Source: Botryococcus braunii
Taxonomy: Eukaryota; Chlorophyta; Trebouxiophyceae
DNA: 64,000 nucleotides
Assembly (NCBI GenBank): GCA_002005505.1
Contig: KV908364.1
Span: 152,521-216,520 of the forward strand
Direction of reading: 5' to 3'
Part shown: positions 32,085-45,092 of the stretch, piece after piece
How the letters are laid out: each line of letters opens with the position of its first letter
Numbering within the stretch: the first letter of the stretch is position 1
Position numbers and translations under genes: made by a program
The notes under the pieces: generated by a model
What the model was told of the DNA's origin: nothing
Seen by the model: only the letters and a program-made list of their open reading frames with translations
Databases searched by the model: none

Positions 32085-35000
32085 TTACTCAAATTGTTGC
32101 CTGAAGGATTTACAGGGTGGCAAAGAAAATGTGACGCATAGCTGTATGAAGCCGGGTGCGTACCCGCCCCTTGGCATGCACCCCGGGTGTCTAGAGACGG
32201 GGTCTTCTGAAGTTTGAGGCCGCTCCATGGCCCCTGCAGACCTCCTAATGTCACCCTGACTGCCCTTGGAAGGTGGCACATGATCTTGAGCATGAGCACT
32301 CCCATCATCGCTTTGCTGGATGTGGTCCGAAGAACGTGCAGGGGTGGAGGGGCAGGAGAGCGAATTGAGGCGATGCACAATTCGGCGTTGGGCGAGCCGC
32401 TGTAGTGCAGAGGGACCTGACATCCTGTTACCCCCTGGAAGCCCCGTGGGGAGCCATATCGATCTGCCTGTACCTCCCTCACCAGACTTATCTGCCTGCC
32501 CTATAGCCAGGCATCTAGGTGCTGTGGAAACTATTGCTGACTTATTGAATCCCATCCCTGGGGATTGTGGATGCAGGGAGGCTGAAATACTACTCCTGCT
32601 TCGCTGGCAAGAACGGGTGGAAGGGACTACATGTTCTTGATTGCATGCTTTACTTCTGTTCTCGGACGTATCTATGGCAAAGCACTGCATGGCATCTGAC
32701 CCCCCTGGTTTGCTAGCATCTGCCCCCTTCAGGTCATGGCCCTGATCAGAGCAGGTAAGAGGGTGCTCCACTTTCAGCTGCGCTACTTCTAGCCCTGGGG
32801 TGGGGACGAGCCCGCTTAAAAGTTTAGCTCTGAGTCTACCTGCGACAATCTGACCCACTGCACGCTGCCTTTTAGTCAAGACCCAATTGCCTGCTAAAGT
32901 GTCCTCCTCTGGAAGCCCCTCATCTCGCTGAATAACGCTGCAGCTCTCCAACTTTGAACCTGTTTGTGAGCTTTCGTGAAGGGCTTCAGAGAGGCCAGGC
33001 TCTCCTCCATAACGTGCTGTGATTGCAGCAACAGGGATCTCCACATCTTGCTTGAGCTCAGGAGACAGGTCTTGGTAGCCCTGGCCAGGATTCAAGCCCC
33101 GACCATAGTCCAACTCGTCTTCTGAGGTGCGGCCCCCTGTGGTCCTGGTCCGGGGGGATACCTCTACAAGAGGCTCCTCTTGAATAGCACGACCAGAGTC
33201 TGCTCCTCTGCTGACCCTGTCAGAAGTGCAGCTGCAAGGACTGGAACCCTTTTCATCCATGGTCTCAGCAGTGGAAGATCTACTGGATGATAAACCAGTG
33301 CTTTCCTCTGAGCAGGATGCATCAGATTGTGAACAGCTGGAGGAAGTTGATCGATATCTCACATGATGCTCATCCGATGGAAGAGGTATATCGTGGCCAA
33401 GTCCAGGAGATCTTGCCTCGTCGAGGCCTTTAAAGCCTGGTTGGAGCCCATCAGAGAAACCAGCACAACACATGCCGCGGAATGCCAAGCATTGGCCATG
33501 CTGATTTGTTCGCACAAAACATGCGTCATTCTGAGCAGCAGTTGTGGAGCGCCCCGAAGAACTGGAATCATAGCGTGGGGAGGATCCCTGATCACAACCT
33601 TTCTCATTTCCAATGCCCCGTGACAGGATGTAGGAACCCCAGTCACAGCGTGTCACGTGCACTGGGCTGGCTTGCAGCAGCTCAGGCAGAGTCTCATGGG
33701 ATCCAATGCACAAATCATGTGATTGGCCAATAAGTCGAGTCCTGGAGAAATCCGGAAGGTTGCCTCGTGGCATTGCAGAAGGGCTTGCGTCCAGAACTGG
33801 AGATGGGGGATCAATGCTTTTGCAGAGAGTGGTGTTTGATTCCTTTATTGCTGAGCATTGAAAACGCAGGGACTCCAGCAACCACATTTTGCCTCCTTTG
33901 AAACGTGTCTCCCAGGAAGTTCCCACTCCAGATCCCCCATGACAGGCTGCAAAGCAGTGACTTGCAGGAGGTGTACCCTCAACATTGGCAGCCTCTGGGC
34001 CTTCCACATCAGGGGGGGAAGAATCATTGCTCTGGGTGGCAATCTGCCAGAAGGGGTCTGCAGCACCCTTTTCCTGGATATGCCAGTCTGCAGCACCAGC
34101 AATTATCGCATTGGGTAAAGCGACCCCTGGGAAGGTAGGCTGGGCTATACCTAGGAAAGCTGGCTCTGCCACATCCTGATTGGCAGTTACAAGCGAGCAT
34201 GCTACCGCTTCATTATCTGGTGCCGCATAAGATAGGATATGGAAAGGTTGTGCACCATCAGGATAATCGTCTTTAACTGCTTCTGAGGTTACTGCAAAGC
34301 GACTCTTGCGTGCAGTCTCCGGTGGCAAGGACTCAGGCGACCCCTGCTCTGAGGCTGACGAAATGTCCACGGGGTGGCTGCTTAGGCTCTCGCATCGCAA
34401 CCTGGATGTCGGCAAGCCTGACCCACCCTACTCTCATTAGACACTGAGCCCAATAACATACATAAAGTATGCCTTTTTATGGCTCAGCAAGAAGCCAACG
34501 ACCCTTGTTGGCCTGGAAAAGGAAGGAGGGACGGGTAGGGAAAGTGTTTTAGATGCAAGGGGGACGGCAAGGTCGAGAAGGGGCACCCATGAATCTGAGT
34601 GATGAGAGCTTTAAAAGGGGAGAGGAAGACGTGATATGCAGCATGCATTTGCACCAGCATGGAATGTGCTAGTCCTGGTAGGGGAGAGAGGGACACAGTT
34701 GGGGGAAAGTACATGGGTGAGAGTGGGACAGATTTGGGGTAAACTACAATGTTTCTACCTACGGAACAAGTCCGAGCCCACTATCCTTCCAGCCAACAGT
34801 CAACTCTGACAGGGGGCAAGTGATGAAAGACATTACAAAAAACGGCTCCAGTCCCTTGATTCCAATGTGGGTCTGCATGGGTCCTAGATTGAAACTCAAC
34901 GTGGTACAGCTGCAGAGGGATTCTCTGTCAACACCTCAAAAGCGAGGTTTGAAAGGGTGGCCTGATGGACATGTACATCCACACACATGTAAGGTCACAA

Positions 35001-36004
35001 GGTTTTGGGTATAGCTTCATCGACAGTAATGTTTTTGGTGACCAGCCTCCCCACCCGAAGAAACAAAGCCCTTTCACATCCAAGATCCTTCAAATTTGCC
35101 TGTCAAGTAGAAATGTCACCACTAAGCAGATAAGGTTGAGGGAACCACCAGGTTGCTTACCATGTGGCAGTGGGCTTCCAAGGAGCCATGGTGCTCTCGC
35201 TGGGGAGCATACGTTCTGTGACAACGACAGTTCCTTAGACCGTACTCCCTTCATTGAGCATGTAAACTCAGTATGAACGGGCAGACAAGAGGAAGCACCT
35301 CCAGTGCCTACACGGCTGTTAACAGATCCTTTGTCTGCAGCTGGCAAATGAGTGGCTTCCCGTACAATGCGACTGTCTTCTCGGCATTGGTCATGCATAA
35401 TACTGGTTTCAGTTGTTTCTGCATTCACAATGGCTTCAACTGGGCGCGTGACCCCTTCTGTTACACTGTGAAATTTGAGTGCATCATCCATTCCCAGAAT
35501 ACCTCCCTGTTGGGTGCGCCTGTCATTATCAGACATGCAGATGCGATCTCTGCCATCCATCAGAGGAACTTCAGAAGAAAGGTTCTCCAGCTCCTCTGGT
35601 TGCAATTGAGTCTCATCCATGCTTATGTTTGAGACGTTGACTTGATGTGAGCCAATTTCTGAGGGTGCTGGGAACAAGGCTCCTTCATGTGTGTCATCCA
35701 CCATATCAGAACACTCTAATTCATTTGTCCAGCTGCCAACGTTAATAGAATCCTCTCCCCTGGGCATAATAGAATGCCCGCTATTGATTCTGGCAACCTC
35801 ATCAGACTCCACTGAAGGCTGCAGATCAGCACCCCACTCCATTGATGAGGACAAAGACCTCTCTGTGGACCTGGCTGCATCTATCTGCTCTAAAGATGCT
35901 GTCGAGGAGAACATATGTGTTGCGGCACTGGGTTGCAGACTCGGCTTGCCTGCCCACAAATCAAACCGGTAAACAAGTGCCATATCACCAGACGATGGGA
36001 CCAA
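32085..36004 (-). CDS. Unrecognised Ser/Glu-rich protein, two long exons
   Basis: Two long - strand open segments are joined by a plausible intron. Exon A runs from about 36004 down to 35161 and ends at a consensus donor (cacatg|gtaagc). Exon B runs from 34417 to the stop at 32085. The donor (phase 1) and the acceptor (gggtcag|gc) join in frame. Exon B alone gives about 776 codons, far beyond chance for this composition. The protein is rich in Ser, Gly, Glu and Asp, with no membrane segment, signal peptide or domain I recognise; basic patches include LTKRQRAVGQIVAGRLRAK. An ATG lies seven codons into exon A, and upstream exons may exist. Likely a largely disordered protein; function unknown. 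Confidence 0.6.
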
Positions 36005-36870
36005 CGGATGCTTCTTGAAATATTAAGTTTGATAAACTAGGTGGGGAAACAGAGTTTAAATATATGTATCCTGCCTCAAGGGAAAATTTTCCCAATCCAA
36101 ATGTCAGGCTGCCCTTTATCCCATATGATCCCACCAGCGTTTTTGAGGACCAGCACAGCTTAATCCACCAGCCACTGCAGTCAGGACCAGGGGCCAAATT
36201 AGCCTGTGTATTGTCACACCACACCGCACTTCAGCCCTGAACACTCAGTCAGCAGGACAAAGACTGGTCCAAACACTGGATCACATGGGGCGAAAGATTG
36301 TACATTGAGGTGCAGCAACATCCAACAAGTTATGGGACCACATAAGGTGGTTCAGCAACTGACCGTGTAATTTTTTAAATGCTTTCAAGGTTTACACAGG
36401 TAATTCAGTATTTACAGTTGATGCTGGGGCTGAAAAACGAGCAGACAAGGGGAAGGGCACCTGTCCGGGGACTTCTGCAAACAACCGCTTCAACGACCAA
36501 TAGATCCAACAAATCATGCTGACCTGCATGTTGTGAGGACCTCACAACACCTACAGATCCATATATGTCCGTCATGAATGTCAACATGGAAAATAGGCCT
36601 GGGACTTGGTCCAGAAACCCCCCCCCCCCCCTCTTCGCTTTATGTCACGCTGCGAGCAAGGAGTCACAACCTCTCACAGTAGGTGCAGGACCATATACCG
36701 ACTGGTGAGCAATAAACGAGCCTGAACAGTCTTCATCCGACAATAATGGTTTGCGAGGATTGAGCTCTAACAACCCGCCAGTGGCATAAACTTGCAAATC
36801 ATCCGTACCTACTGGTAATCCGTACCTACTTGGCTCTAATTCAAAGAGTACATGTCCAAGAGTGTCACTC
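36005..36870. other. Intergenic stretch, nothing recognised
   Basis: Short frames only. It could hold the 5' end of the - strand gene ending at 32085, but I cannot define an exon. Confidence 0.45.
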
Positions 36871-36906
36871 TTAGACTAATACTTTATTTGCAGCCAATGC
36901 ACAAAG

Positions 36907-37162
36907 GCTGGATACAAGAAGGGGTCGGGGACGAGCACGTGCGCTGCACACACCTTCATTTTGGTTTGTCCACCTTGAAGTCCTGGATCGTCTTGACGAG
37001 TTGAAAATCTGCAAAACGACAAGTACCACCTCTTTGTCTCTTTCCCATTGAAGGGCCGAGACAACTAGACTTGGCGAGAAACAAGGTCCTCGTACCTCGT
37101 CTTTTTGGTCCTGGAGACGGCTGAACATCCGTTCCAAGCGTATTGCGTCTTCACCAAATCCC
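36907..37162 (-). CDS. Possible 3' end of a small unidentified gene
   Basis: On the - strand an exon begins after a good acceptor (ccttccttttgtag) near 37162. It encodes RGFGEDAIRLERMFSRLQDQ and reaches a possible donor (gacgag|gtacga) near 37096. A second segment, after ttttgcag near 37012, can be read as FQLVKTIQDFKVDKPK followed by a stop. The two do not join in phase with the boundaries I can see, so at least one boundary is wrong or the locus is degenerate. Family not recognised. Confidence 0.3.
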
Positions 37163-37429
37163 CTCATTCTACAAAAGGAAGGGCAGGCACTACCAGGGAA
37201 TGAGAGTGCGGCAGTGGTGGTACATTCGAGTTTTACAACCGGAGCTGAATCGTAATTTACAAGTGCAGGAAAACCACAAACAGCTTAGGAGGTATGTACA
37301 GCGCCGCAGGTTTATGCATAAGGCATCAATGTCCTTCTGCTAGCTTTGAAACGGCTTTTAGGAGCAGCACAGTTTCGAAATAGAGAACACTATTGGAGCA
37401 GCTCGGCAATGGCATCATAGCATGGATGC

Positions 37430-37700
37430 ACTGGGTACATGTCCGGCCGAGGCTCCGCTCGCTGCGATTCGCTGCGATCGAGTCGTTCCCTGCATTCCGC
37501 TCGAAATCGCCAGGTCGCATTCCGCCTGAAACCGCCTGGTCGCAGGCGGCATTCGGAATGCCGCGTTCCGCTGCCTTGCGTGAACGGGAGCGCGTCACCT
37601 GGGCAGCGTTAAGCCTAACACGTGATATTGGCACGGGACCACATTCTTCGTGGGTCCGCCAGTGTACCCACCTCTTCCCGTGATCAGAGTCGTCACGTGC
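37430..37700. promoter_or_regulatory. GC-rich upstream region of the argininosuccinate synthase gene
   Basis: A CpG-rich stretch just upstream of the gene, unlike the surrounding composition. It has repeated cgctgcgat and cattccg words and short hairpins (ccgcctg/caggcgg). By position it is the likely promoter region. No TATA box identified. Confidence 0.4.
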
Positions 37701-37815
37701 TAGCCAGACGACATACAACTTTAAAAGAGACTGCGGGTGGATCAACGTTCTACAGTTCTTGTTTTGACTCCTTCATTAGAATTGTTGTGAACATCTGGAA
37801 TATAACTATTTAAAC

Positions 37816-40800
37816 ATGATGGGCTCGTGCTTTATTGCTGGTCAGCAGCATATTACAGCAGGTAAGGCTTCCTCTCGGCAGAGTCTTATTGCCGAAAGTG
37901 CGGTTATTTATCTTTATTTTATGGGTTTGTTGTACTCGTTATTTGTTACGCAAAGTCTTACATGCTCCTTTTTGGGATTCAAGGCACAATCAGGCTATCG
38001 TGGTTGTGCCCTAACGGGGAGGTTTAGGTTCTACCCACTTCAAAATGAAGCCCAACTGCGATTGTGCTTGTATTGAATGTCCTGATCAACATTATATATG
38101 AGCCAACGTAGTCATCTTGCTGGTTTCATTCTTGTTTTGTGGATGTAGATGGTCTCGTCGCGTACAAGGGAGCCAACGTCCTGCGAGCCTTTCTTCCATC
38201 AAATGGCAAGGCAAATCGACACCGAAGTAAATTGGCAGTGGCTGCCTCTTTAAATGGCAACAAAAGGGTTGAGAAGGTTGTTCTGGCTTACTCTGGCGGC
38301 TTGGACACATCCGTAATCTTGAAGTGGCTGCAAGAGACGTACGACTGTGAAGTTGTTACGTTTACTGCCGATCTTGGACAGGTGAGATACAGATCATCTC
38401 TCATTTCGCATGTCAGGTGTGGGTTTTGTGGCAGGATAAGCAGTGCTCCGGTCTTCTCTTCAGTGTAGGCATGTTCGGCCTGCTGAACAAGTAGACTTTC
38501 CAGCAACATGAAGTCGTCCACTCTCATTGTCATATATTGATCAAGGTGGCCAGGATTGTCAAGTATACAGAACTGGGTCATAGGGATAAGAGCCTGGTGT
38601 CGATGTGCGAGCGTCTCGTGATCTTCATCCTATGGGCTATTAACTCATTTAAGGTTGATAGGTAGGGCGCCCAAGATACGTCCCTGAACGATGCTGAGAC
38701 ATCAGCTAGTTTGGCATTAAACTAAACAGATTAAGGGAAGAGTAAAGCATGTCAACGTCCATGAGGGATTGAAGGAAAGGTGCTGTCCCTTAGGGAGAGG
38801 AGCTGGAGCCTGCAAGAAAGAAAGCTGAAGCAGCTGGTGTGAAAAGCATTTTCATCGAAGATGTACGAGAGGAGTTTGTCCGCGACTATGTTTTCCCTAT
38901 GTTTCGGTAATGCCACGCTGTTTCCAAAAGATGCCTGTAGCTTGGGTGTCCATCCCCTTTGGGTTGGCAACAGCAGGTGTTGCACATGATGCATACAAGG
39001 TCCCCTGGAGGCTGGGGGAAAGGTATGATACAGAAAGCCTGAAGGTCTGTCGTAATGTGGGGCAAGGCAGGCATGCCAAACACACCGCAAAGTTGCCTCT
39101 CGTCATCCCTCCAATACTGTTAGGGATGGACAAAGTGTTGAACCCCGGAGGTCTGTGCTTGTGCATCCTACCAGTACAAGAATCTCCACATGGCACCCTG
39201 CCCCGCTTGTGTCCTTATTTGCATCTGCAAGAAGTACTGAGGGGAGGGTCTTGGGAGGCAGGGCAAACTCCCTTTATGAAGGGGTCTACATGCTGGGAAC
39301 GTCCATTGCGCGACCCCTCATTGCAAAACGGCAAATTGAAATTGCTCAGCAAGTGGGTGCTGATGCAGTCTCCCATGGAGCGACGGGAAAGGGGAATGAC
39401 CAAGTCCGCTTCGAGCTGGGGTGCGAGCCATATTCCCCTGCATGCCAGTGGGACATTTCTGGACCATTGTGTATCATTCTTGGCAATTGCAAGACATTAG
39501 TAAGTGCTTTTATTTTGCCCTAAAAAGGTGGACCCACTTCAAAAGGAACCTCGTCCGCCAGCTGATGGAGAGATTTGTGCCGAGTTAGCATTCAATGTTG
39601 AGAACATGGTGCTACCTTTTTGAGTTTGACATGGGGAAGGTATACTTCATTTGCAACATAGATTGTGCCCCAGCCATGGAGACAGAAAGTGCTGGCGGAT
39701 TTGCACCCTCCATCCTCCCCCTCCCCCGCTTGACATCCATGGCAGAGGATTTAGCCAGTGAGTTTTGAGGCGCTGTGATCCCCCAAGGATTGTAGGCTTA
39801 AGGACCAGGCTTAAAAACAAGATCGAGCATTTGAACATTTGAGTGCTGAGGTGCTTCTGGGTTGCATAGTGGACTGAGGGGGGTGGGGACAAAGGCAGGT
39901 ATTATGGGCTGAAGCCAGACATTAAGGTCATCTCGCCCTGGCGGGAGTGGGATTTGACCAGCCGGACCAAGCTGATTGCATATGCAGAGCAGCATGGCAT
40001 AGCGGTTCCCGCGTCCAAGAGGGGGGAGCCTCCCTTCTCCATGGATGCCAACCTCCTCCACATTTCATACGAGGGGTGGGTGACCCTGTGGGCATATTCT
40101 CTCCTTCCCAGTATCTTTCCAGCATCTTTGACCCCTCTTTGGAAGGCAGTTTCTCCTTCATTCACTTGCGTCTTCGTCTTTTCTCCTTCATCCATTTTCG
40201 TCTTCGTCTTGCTGCGCATGCTTCTCCCATAAACTCTTTCTCTCCTCCCCCCTACCTCGCCCTGCGTTGGGCACATTTTCTACTGTGATGAGGCTGTGCG
40301 CAAAGTTGGCTGCTTGAAGGAATGATGTGCTTGAAGCCAGCAGCAGCGCACATCCAGAGAGCGTTATGATCAGGGATTGTGAGGGTGCTTATATTGAGTG
40401 CCGTTTCACTCAACACTCGGGGGATGTATTGGGCTAGCATTCATGCGCGCTGCCTCTGTCTGCGACAAGCGATGTTCATTCGGGTGGGCGGATTTAACTA
40501 TGAATTGGAAATTCACAAATGTATTAGAAATTTGTTATTCACATAGAGTTGGAAAACAGAGCCAGCAGGGGGAAGGGACAGCCTGTGAGCCCACGGACTT
40601 GTTATTACACCAAGGCGACAGTTCACACCCAATAAGTGTCGTGCACAGTTTCCTAAGGTCACCCCAGCTGGCAGGATGAGTTTGCTTCCCGATGCATGGT
40701 GTCACAAGCATTTAGGAAGCTGACAAATGGAAAGCGGGACAGGAATGCTCTGGAGGACCCCTGGGTGGAGCCTTCAGAAAGCATGTTCAGTCGCAGCGTG

Positions 40801-41022
40801 TCGCCTGAACAAGCTCCAGACAAGCCCACCTACATTGAGATCGACTTCGAGGAGGGAGACCCTGTGGCTGTTAATGGGAGCCGCCTCTCGCCTGCCACTC
40901 TGCTGGCCCAGCTCAACAAGGTTTGCTGCCATTCCTGCTATGCAGTGCCACGTACAACCGGCATTGTGATTCAACACCTACCAGTTGTGCTTGATCTTAG
41001 TGTTTGCCGCTTACAACACACA

Positions 41023-41079
<57 letters not shown>

Positions 41080-41204
41080 ACATTACACGCACACGCGCAC
41101 ACGCACGCACGCACACACACACACACACACACACATACACGGGTGCGGGGGGGAAGATGGAGAGGGAGAGGGAAGAGGGGGGGGGAGAGAGGGGGGAGGG
41201 GGGG

Positions 41205-41301
<97 letters not shown>

Positions 41302-42604
41302 GGAGAGGGAGAGAGGGAGGGGCAAGCAGGCACAAGACCCCAGGCAGGCACCCTGCCAAGCATTTTTCATGCCGACTTAGCCCAACTGTTTCTGGAGCGA
41401 ATTTATTCATACCATCAGTGAAGCAATGCCAAGTTGAAAGGCAAACTTGAGGATGTGTACTTGCTGCTCCTGCGATGGAGTAGGAGAGGTAAGCAAGGCA
41501 CAGGACGCCTCCTCAGATGCACTTTGGGTTGTGCATAACCCCGTTTGAATTCGTGCTGCTTTGAGCAGCAGCTTTTGAGGGCAGTAGGAGAGGTGGATGA
41601 TGATGCAGGGGCAGGGGTTGACAGGGGGTGGTGAGGCTTTCCCGCTGAGGAGCGGGAGGAGAATGTGTGGTGGTCAGGGGAGTAACCCGGTAAAGGCATC
41701 TGTGGGGCAGGTAGCAGGAGACAACGGGATTGGACGCGTGGACATAGTAGAGAGCCGCTTTGTGGGCATGAAGTCGCGGGGCGTGTACGAGACCCCTGGC
41801 GGTACTGTACTGCTGACAGCTCGGCGGGCAATGGAGTCTATTACCTTGGACAGGGGCGAGATGCACCTCAAAGACGAGCTCATGCCCAGGTGACAGCTCG
41901 CTCCCAAACCTCCCCCTGACATTTCATTTGCCCGCCACTGATTTCCCTTCCTCCGCTGCCGTGTCGTTCTGATCTGAAGGAAGACAGCTCGGCTACTGTG
42001 GTCCATGTTTTGGCTGGAGCTCCAAATAGAGCTCCTCTTTTGATATTTCCCAGTGGAGTGTCGGCTTTGCTTCCCTGGCTGTGAAGCTTCGAAAAGAAAC
42101 CTCTCGTCCCCAGGTACCTCGAGAGATGTGCCCACTTTGCTGTGATAAGGGGAAGGACACGACTTATCTTGTCATCTCTTGGGAATAAGGGTGAGGGGCA
42201 CGATTTCTACCCCCCCCCCCTTTTTTTCCCTTTTATTTTTTGGTCGGTGGCAGAAGCTATTTGCAGTGGGAGCTCAGCACTGGGTCGTGGCCTATGGCCT
42301 TGGTGGTTGTTCCAGGTTGCCAAGCAGTGGTGGTAGTGGTGGTGTTAGGTTGGTGCGGGGTTGTGCAGATACGCTGAGCTGGTGTACAATGGATTCTGGT
42401 TCAGCCCAGAGAGGATTGCCCTTCAGGCTGCCATTGATCAGACACAGCAGTTCGTGACTGGTACCGTCCGCTTGAAGCTGTACAAGGTCAGGCCTCCCTT
42501 GTTCCCTGCCTTGCCCGGTTGAGAGGGCTGCCAGCGGCCTGTCATGTCTGGACACCGTCCTTTTCATCTTCTCCTCTTCCAGTGGGGCTTGTGTGTGTGT
42601 GTGT

Positions 42605-42699
<95 letters not shown>

Positions 42700-42789
42700 A
42701 AGTTGGAGAGGGAGGGGGGCGGAGGGGATAGAGAGGGAGATAGAGAGAAAAGGGGGGGGGAGAAAGAGAGAGAGGGAGGGAGAGGGGGG

Positions 42790-42885
<96 letters not shown>

Positions 42886-43268
42886 GGGGGGGCACACACC
42901 CGCACACAGACACATGCAGAACCCACATACTCTCTCTACACGCACGCACGCACACACACACGCGCGCGCGAGCGCGCATGAGCGCACAGAGGTGGAGACA
43001 GACAGGTGCACCGATTTGCGCGTACAAGACTAGGGAGATGTAATTGTTGTGTTGCGGGCAGGGAAACGTGATTGTGGTGGGCCGGAAGTCGAAGTTCAGC
43101 CTGTACGATGACAAGATCGCCTCCTTCGAGGACGACGGCGGGCTGTACGACCAAAAGGACGCTGCAGGCTTCATCAAGCTGCAAGCGCTGCGCCTGCGCA
43201 CCCTTGCCGTCAACCGGGGTACCACCGCTGATGTCACCACTGTGGACCCAGTTTCCGTCAGGCACTGA
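37816..43268 (+). CDS. ASS: Argininosuccinate synthase, probably plastid-targeted
   Basis: Catalyses ATP-dependent condensation of citrulline and aspartate to argininosuccinate, the penultimate step of arginine synthesis. All nine exons join in phase: 37816-37861, 38149-38381, 38794-38906, 39262-39420, 39899-40075, 40743-40920, 41711-41889, 42369-42486 and 43062-43268, giving 469 residues. About 55 N-terminal residues rich in Ala, Ser, Lys and Arg precede the conserved core and look like a transit peptide. The ATP pyrophosphatase loop SGGLDTS is at residues 64-70. Further family motifs are [60 protein letters not shown], DPVAVNG and [14 protein letters not shown]. The start is the first of two adjacent ATGs. 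Introns 6 and 8 hold very long AC/AG and GT/AG microsatellites. Confidence 0.96.
41018..41306. repeat. (AC)n and (AG)n microsatellites in ASS intron 6
   Basis: An AC tract (about 41018-41137), a purine-rich spacer and a roughly 80-bp AG tract with flanking G runs. Long open frames here are repeat artefacts. Confidence 0.95.
42592..42898. repeat. (GT)n and (AG)n microsatellites in ASS intron 8
   Basis: About 105 bp of GT, a G/A-rich spacer and about 85 bp of AG, between the exons ending at 42486 and starting at 43062. Confidence 0.95.
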
Positions 43269-45092
43269 GTCGGGCTTGTAGCCCCTCCCACTCAAGCATG
43301 TGGAGCTGATGCCTAGCCGTGTTGCTGTTCTTGGCAGAGACGGCAGAAGCTTGGATATGCCTTGTAGTTCTTCCTGAGGGACAGGGATTTGCAGCAGCGA
43401 TGTTGGACCTGCGCTTGAGTGGGTGTTTGATTGAGTGTTTGGAAGTTCCGTGTAGGAAATTACCAATTAATCTTCACGCGACCTGGCTAGCCTGGATAGA
43501 GACGTGGCGTGGGGGACATGACTTGCCAGTGATGTCCCTATCAAAGCTGCTGTGCCCTGGTGGGAAGTCTCTTCTGACTTTTGCCAAATGGATTCGTCGT
43601 CTTGCCCCGTTGCATATCCTGTGCTAAATCGCAAGCAAGGTCCTGATAAATTCCTTGTCCATCGTAGTCTCACGTTGTGTTAAGAGATTTCGGTGAGGTA
43701 CTGAAACCGCATGGTCGGCGTGGTTGCCCTGCCATAGCAACAGGTGCTTGAGAATGACATGACCGCCGTTTATCGTGATGACAGCACATGCCCCAACAGT
43801 TGCAGTGCGCTTTCTCTGCTATTTTCGAAAGCCACAAAAGGAACGTATGTCGGTCTGCATTAACTCTTTCTCAGAGTAATGAGCAGGGCAAACGCTGGGT
43901 GTTTAGGATGCACAGGGTCAGTCTCTTTAAATAGATGAACTTCAGTAAAACAAAGATATACAAGTGTGCTGGCCAAGTAGGGTGGTCACCAATGCCACAA
44001 GGGTTTCCCTTTCCCACTCTGACAAAAGAGACTAAAAAAACTATGCAGGGGCCACCCTGAAAATTCTGGCTGTGTTGAAGATGGTTCGAGTTTTCAGCGG
44101 TACGTACCGTATACGTTACTGTGACTTCAAAATTCCCAGTTCTCCTATGTCCTGTTCAGTGGACCAAAGAGGGTTCGAACAGGTTCTCGTCTGTGGCTCA
44201 TCTGGAAGGAACATGGGTTTGAAGATTATATAGTGTGATGTGCCACTCGTTCTACTGCGAATCAAGCATGAATAACGATATTGAAACTCCCAATGTTCAT
44301 GTATTCGTGTATCAAGCAGCTGAAGCAGATTTGGTAATAAATCCTCCGCCACATACTTCAAGCTTGCTCAGTGCAAAGTGGTAGTACTAGTGCTCATCCG
44401 GACATGGTTGCGTAAATGAAAGTCGAGTATCTCAATATTTTTAATAGATGCCCCCTGGATTGGGCACGGTACTCGCGAGGTCTCTTTGATCTTACTTAAA
44501 TCAATGGAAACTGTCGACAGTTTCCTACGGACGTCCTACTGAAGGCGGACTAGTCGGAGATGAGCTGCACTTCCTATGAAGTCTCGGTGTTTTTAGAATA
44601 CGGCTTGTTGTACAACTATTTATATATTCAATGGCATAAACTCCAACCCAAGCACACAAATTTAATGTTCAACTTGCAACAATGGCTGTTCACCCAACCA
44701 TGTACAATCGTACAATTTAGCTGAATGTTGCACTTTCCAATCACACTGACTACTGATACGTCACTCCAGCATCCGCGACTTTTGCCATCCTTGTTTAGAA
44801 GGGAGAGAAAGGACTCCGAAACCACTCTGAAACCCAAGAAGCCAGGGGATTCTTGCTCCTTTCAAGCCAGTGATTCTTTGACGCACTGTCCCCCCTCCCC
44901 CCTTGGGTCCCCCATTTTGCCCCACGGGGTCTTCCTCACTGAGCACACCAAAAGCAAGGCCACTTCGACGGGCCTTTCTTTGCGATTCGTCATGCACGAA
45001 ATAGATCAGCCACCTACAGATCTGGGGTTGGACACGAACAATGGTGCCTAAGCACCCGAAGGAGACATGCATAAAGGTGGGTCTGAGGCTCT
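43269..45092. other. Intergenic region between convergent ASS and CWC22 genes
   Basis: It holds the 3' ends and UTRs of both genes by position. No further coding segment or repeat of note recognised. Confidence 0.5.

Noticed and set aside
38910..39500. 196-codon + strand frame overlapping argininosuccinate synthase exon 4
   Set aside because: It is out of phase with the conserved protein there and mostly covers an intron.
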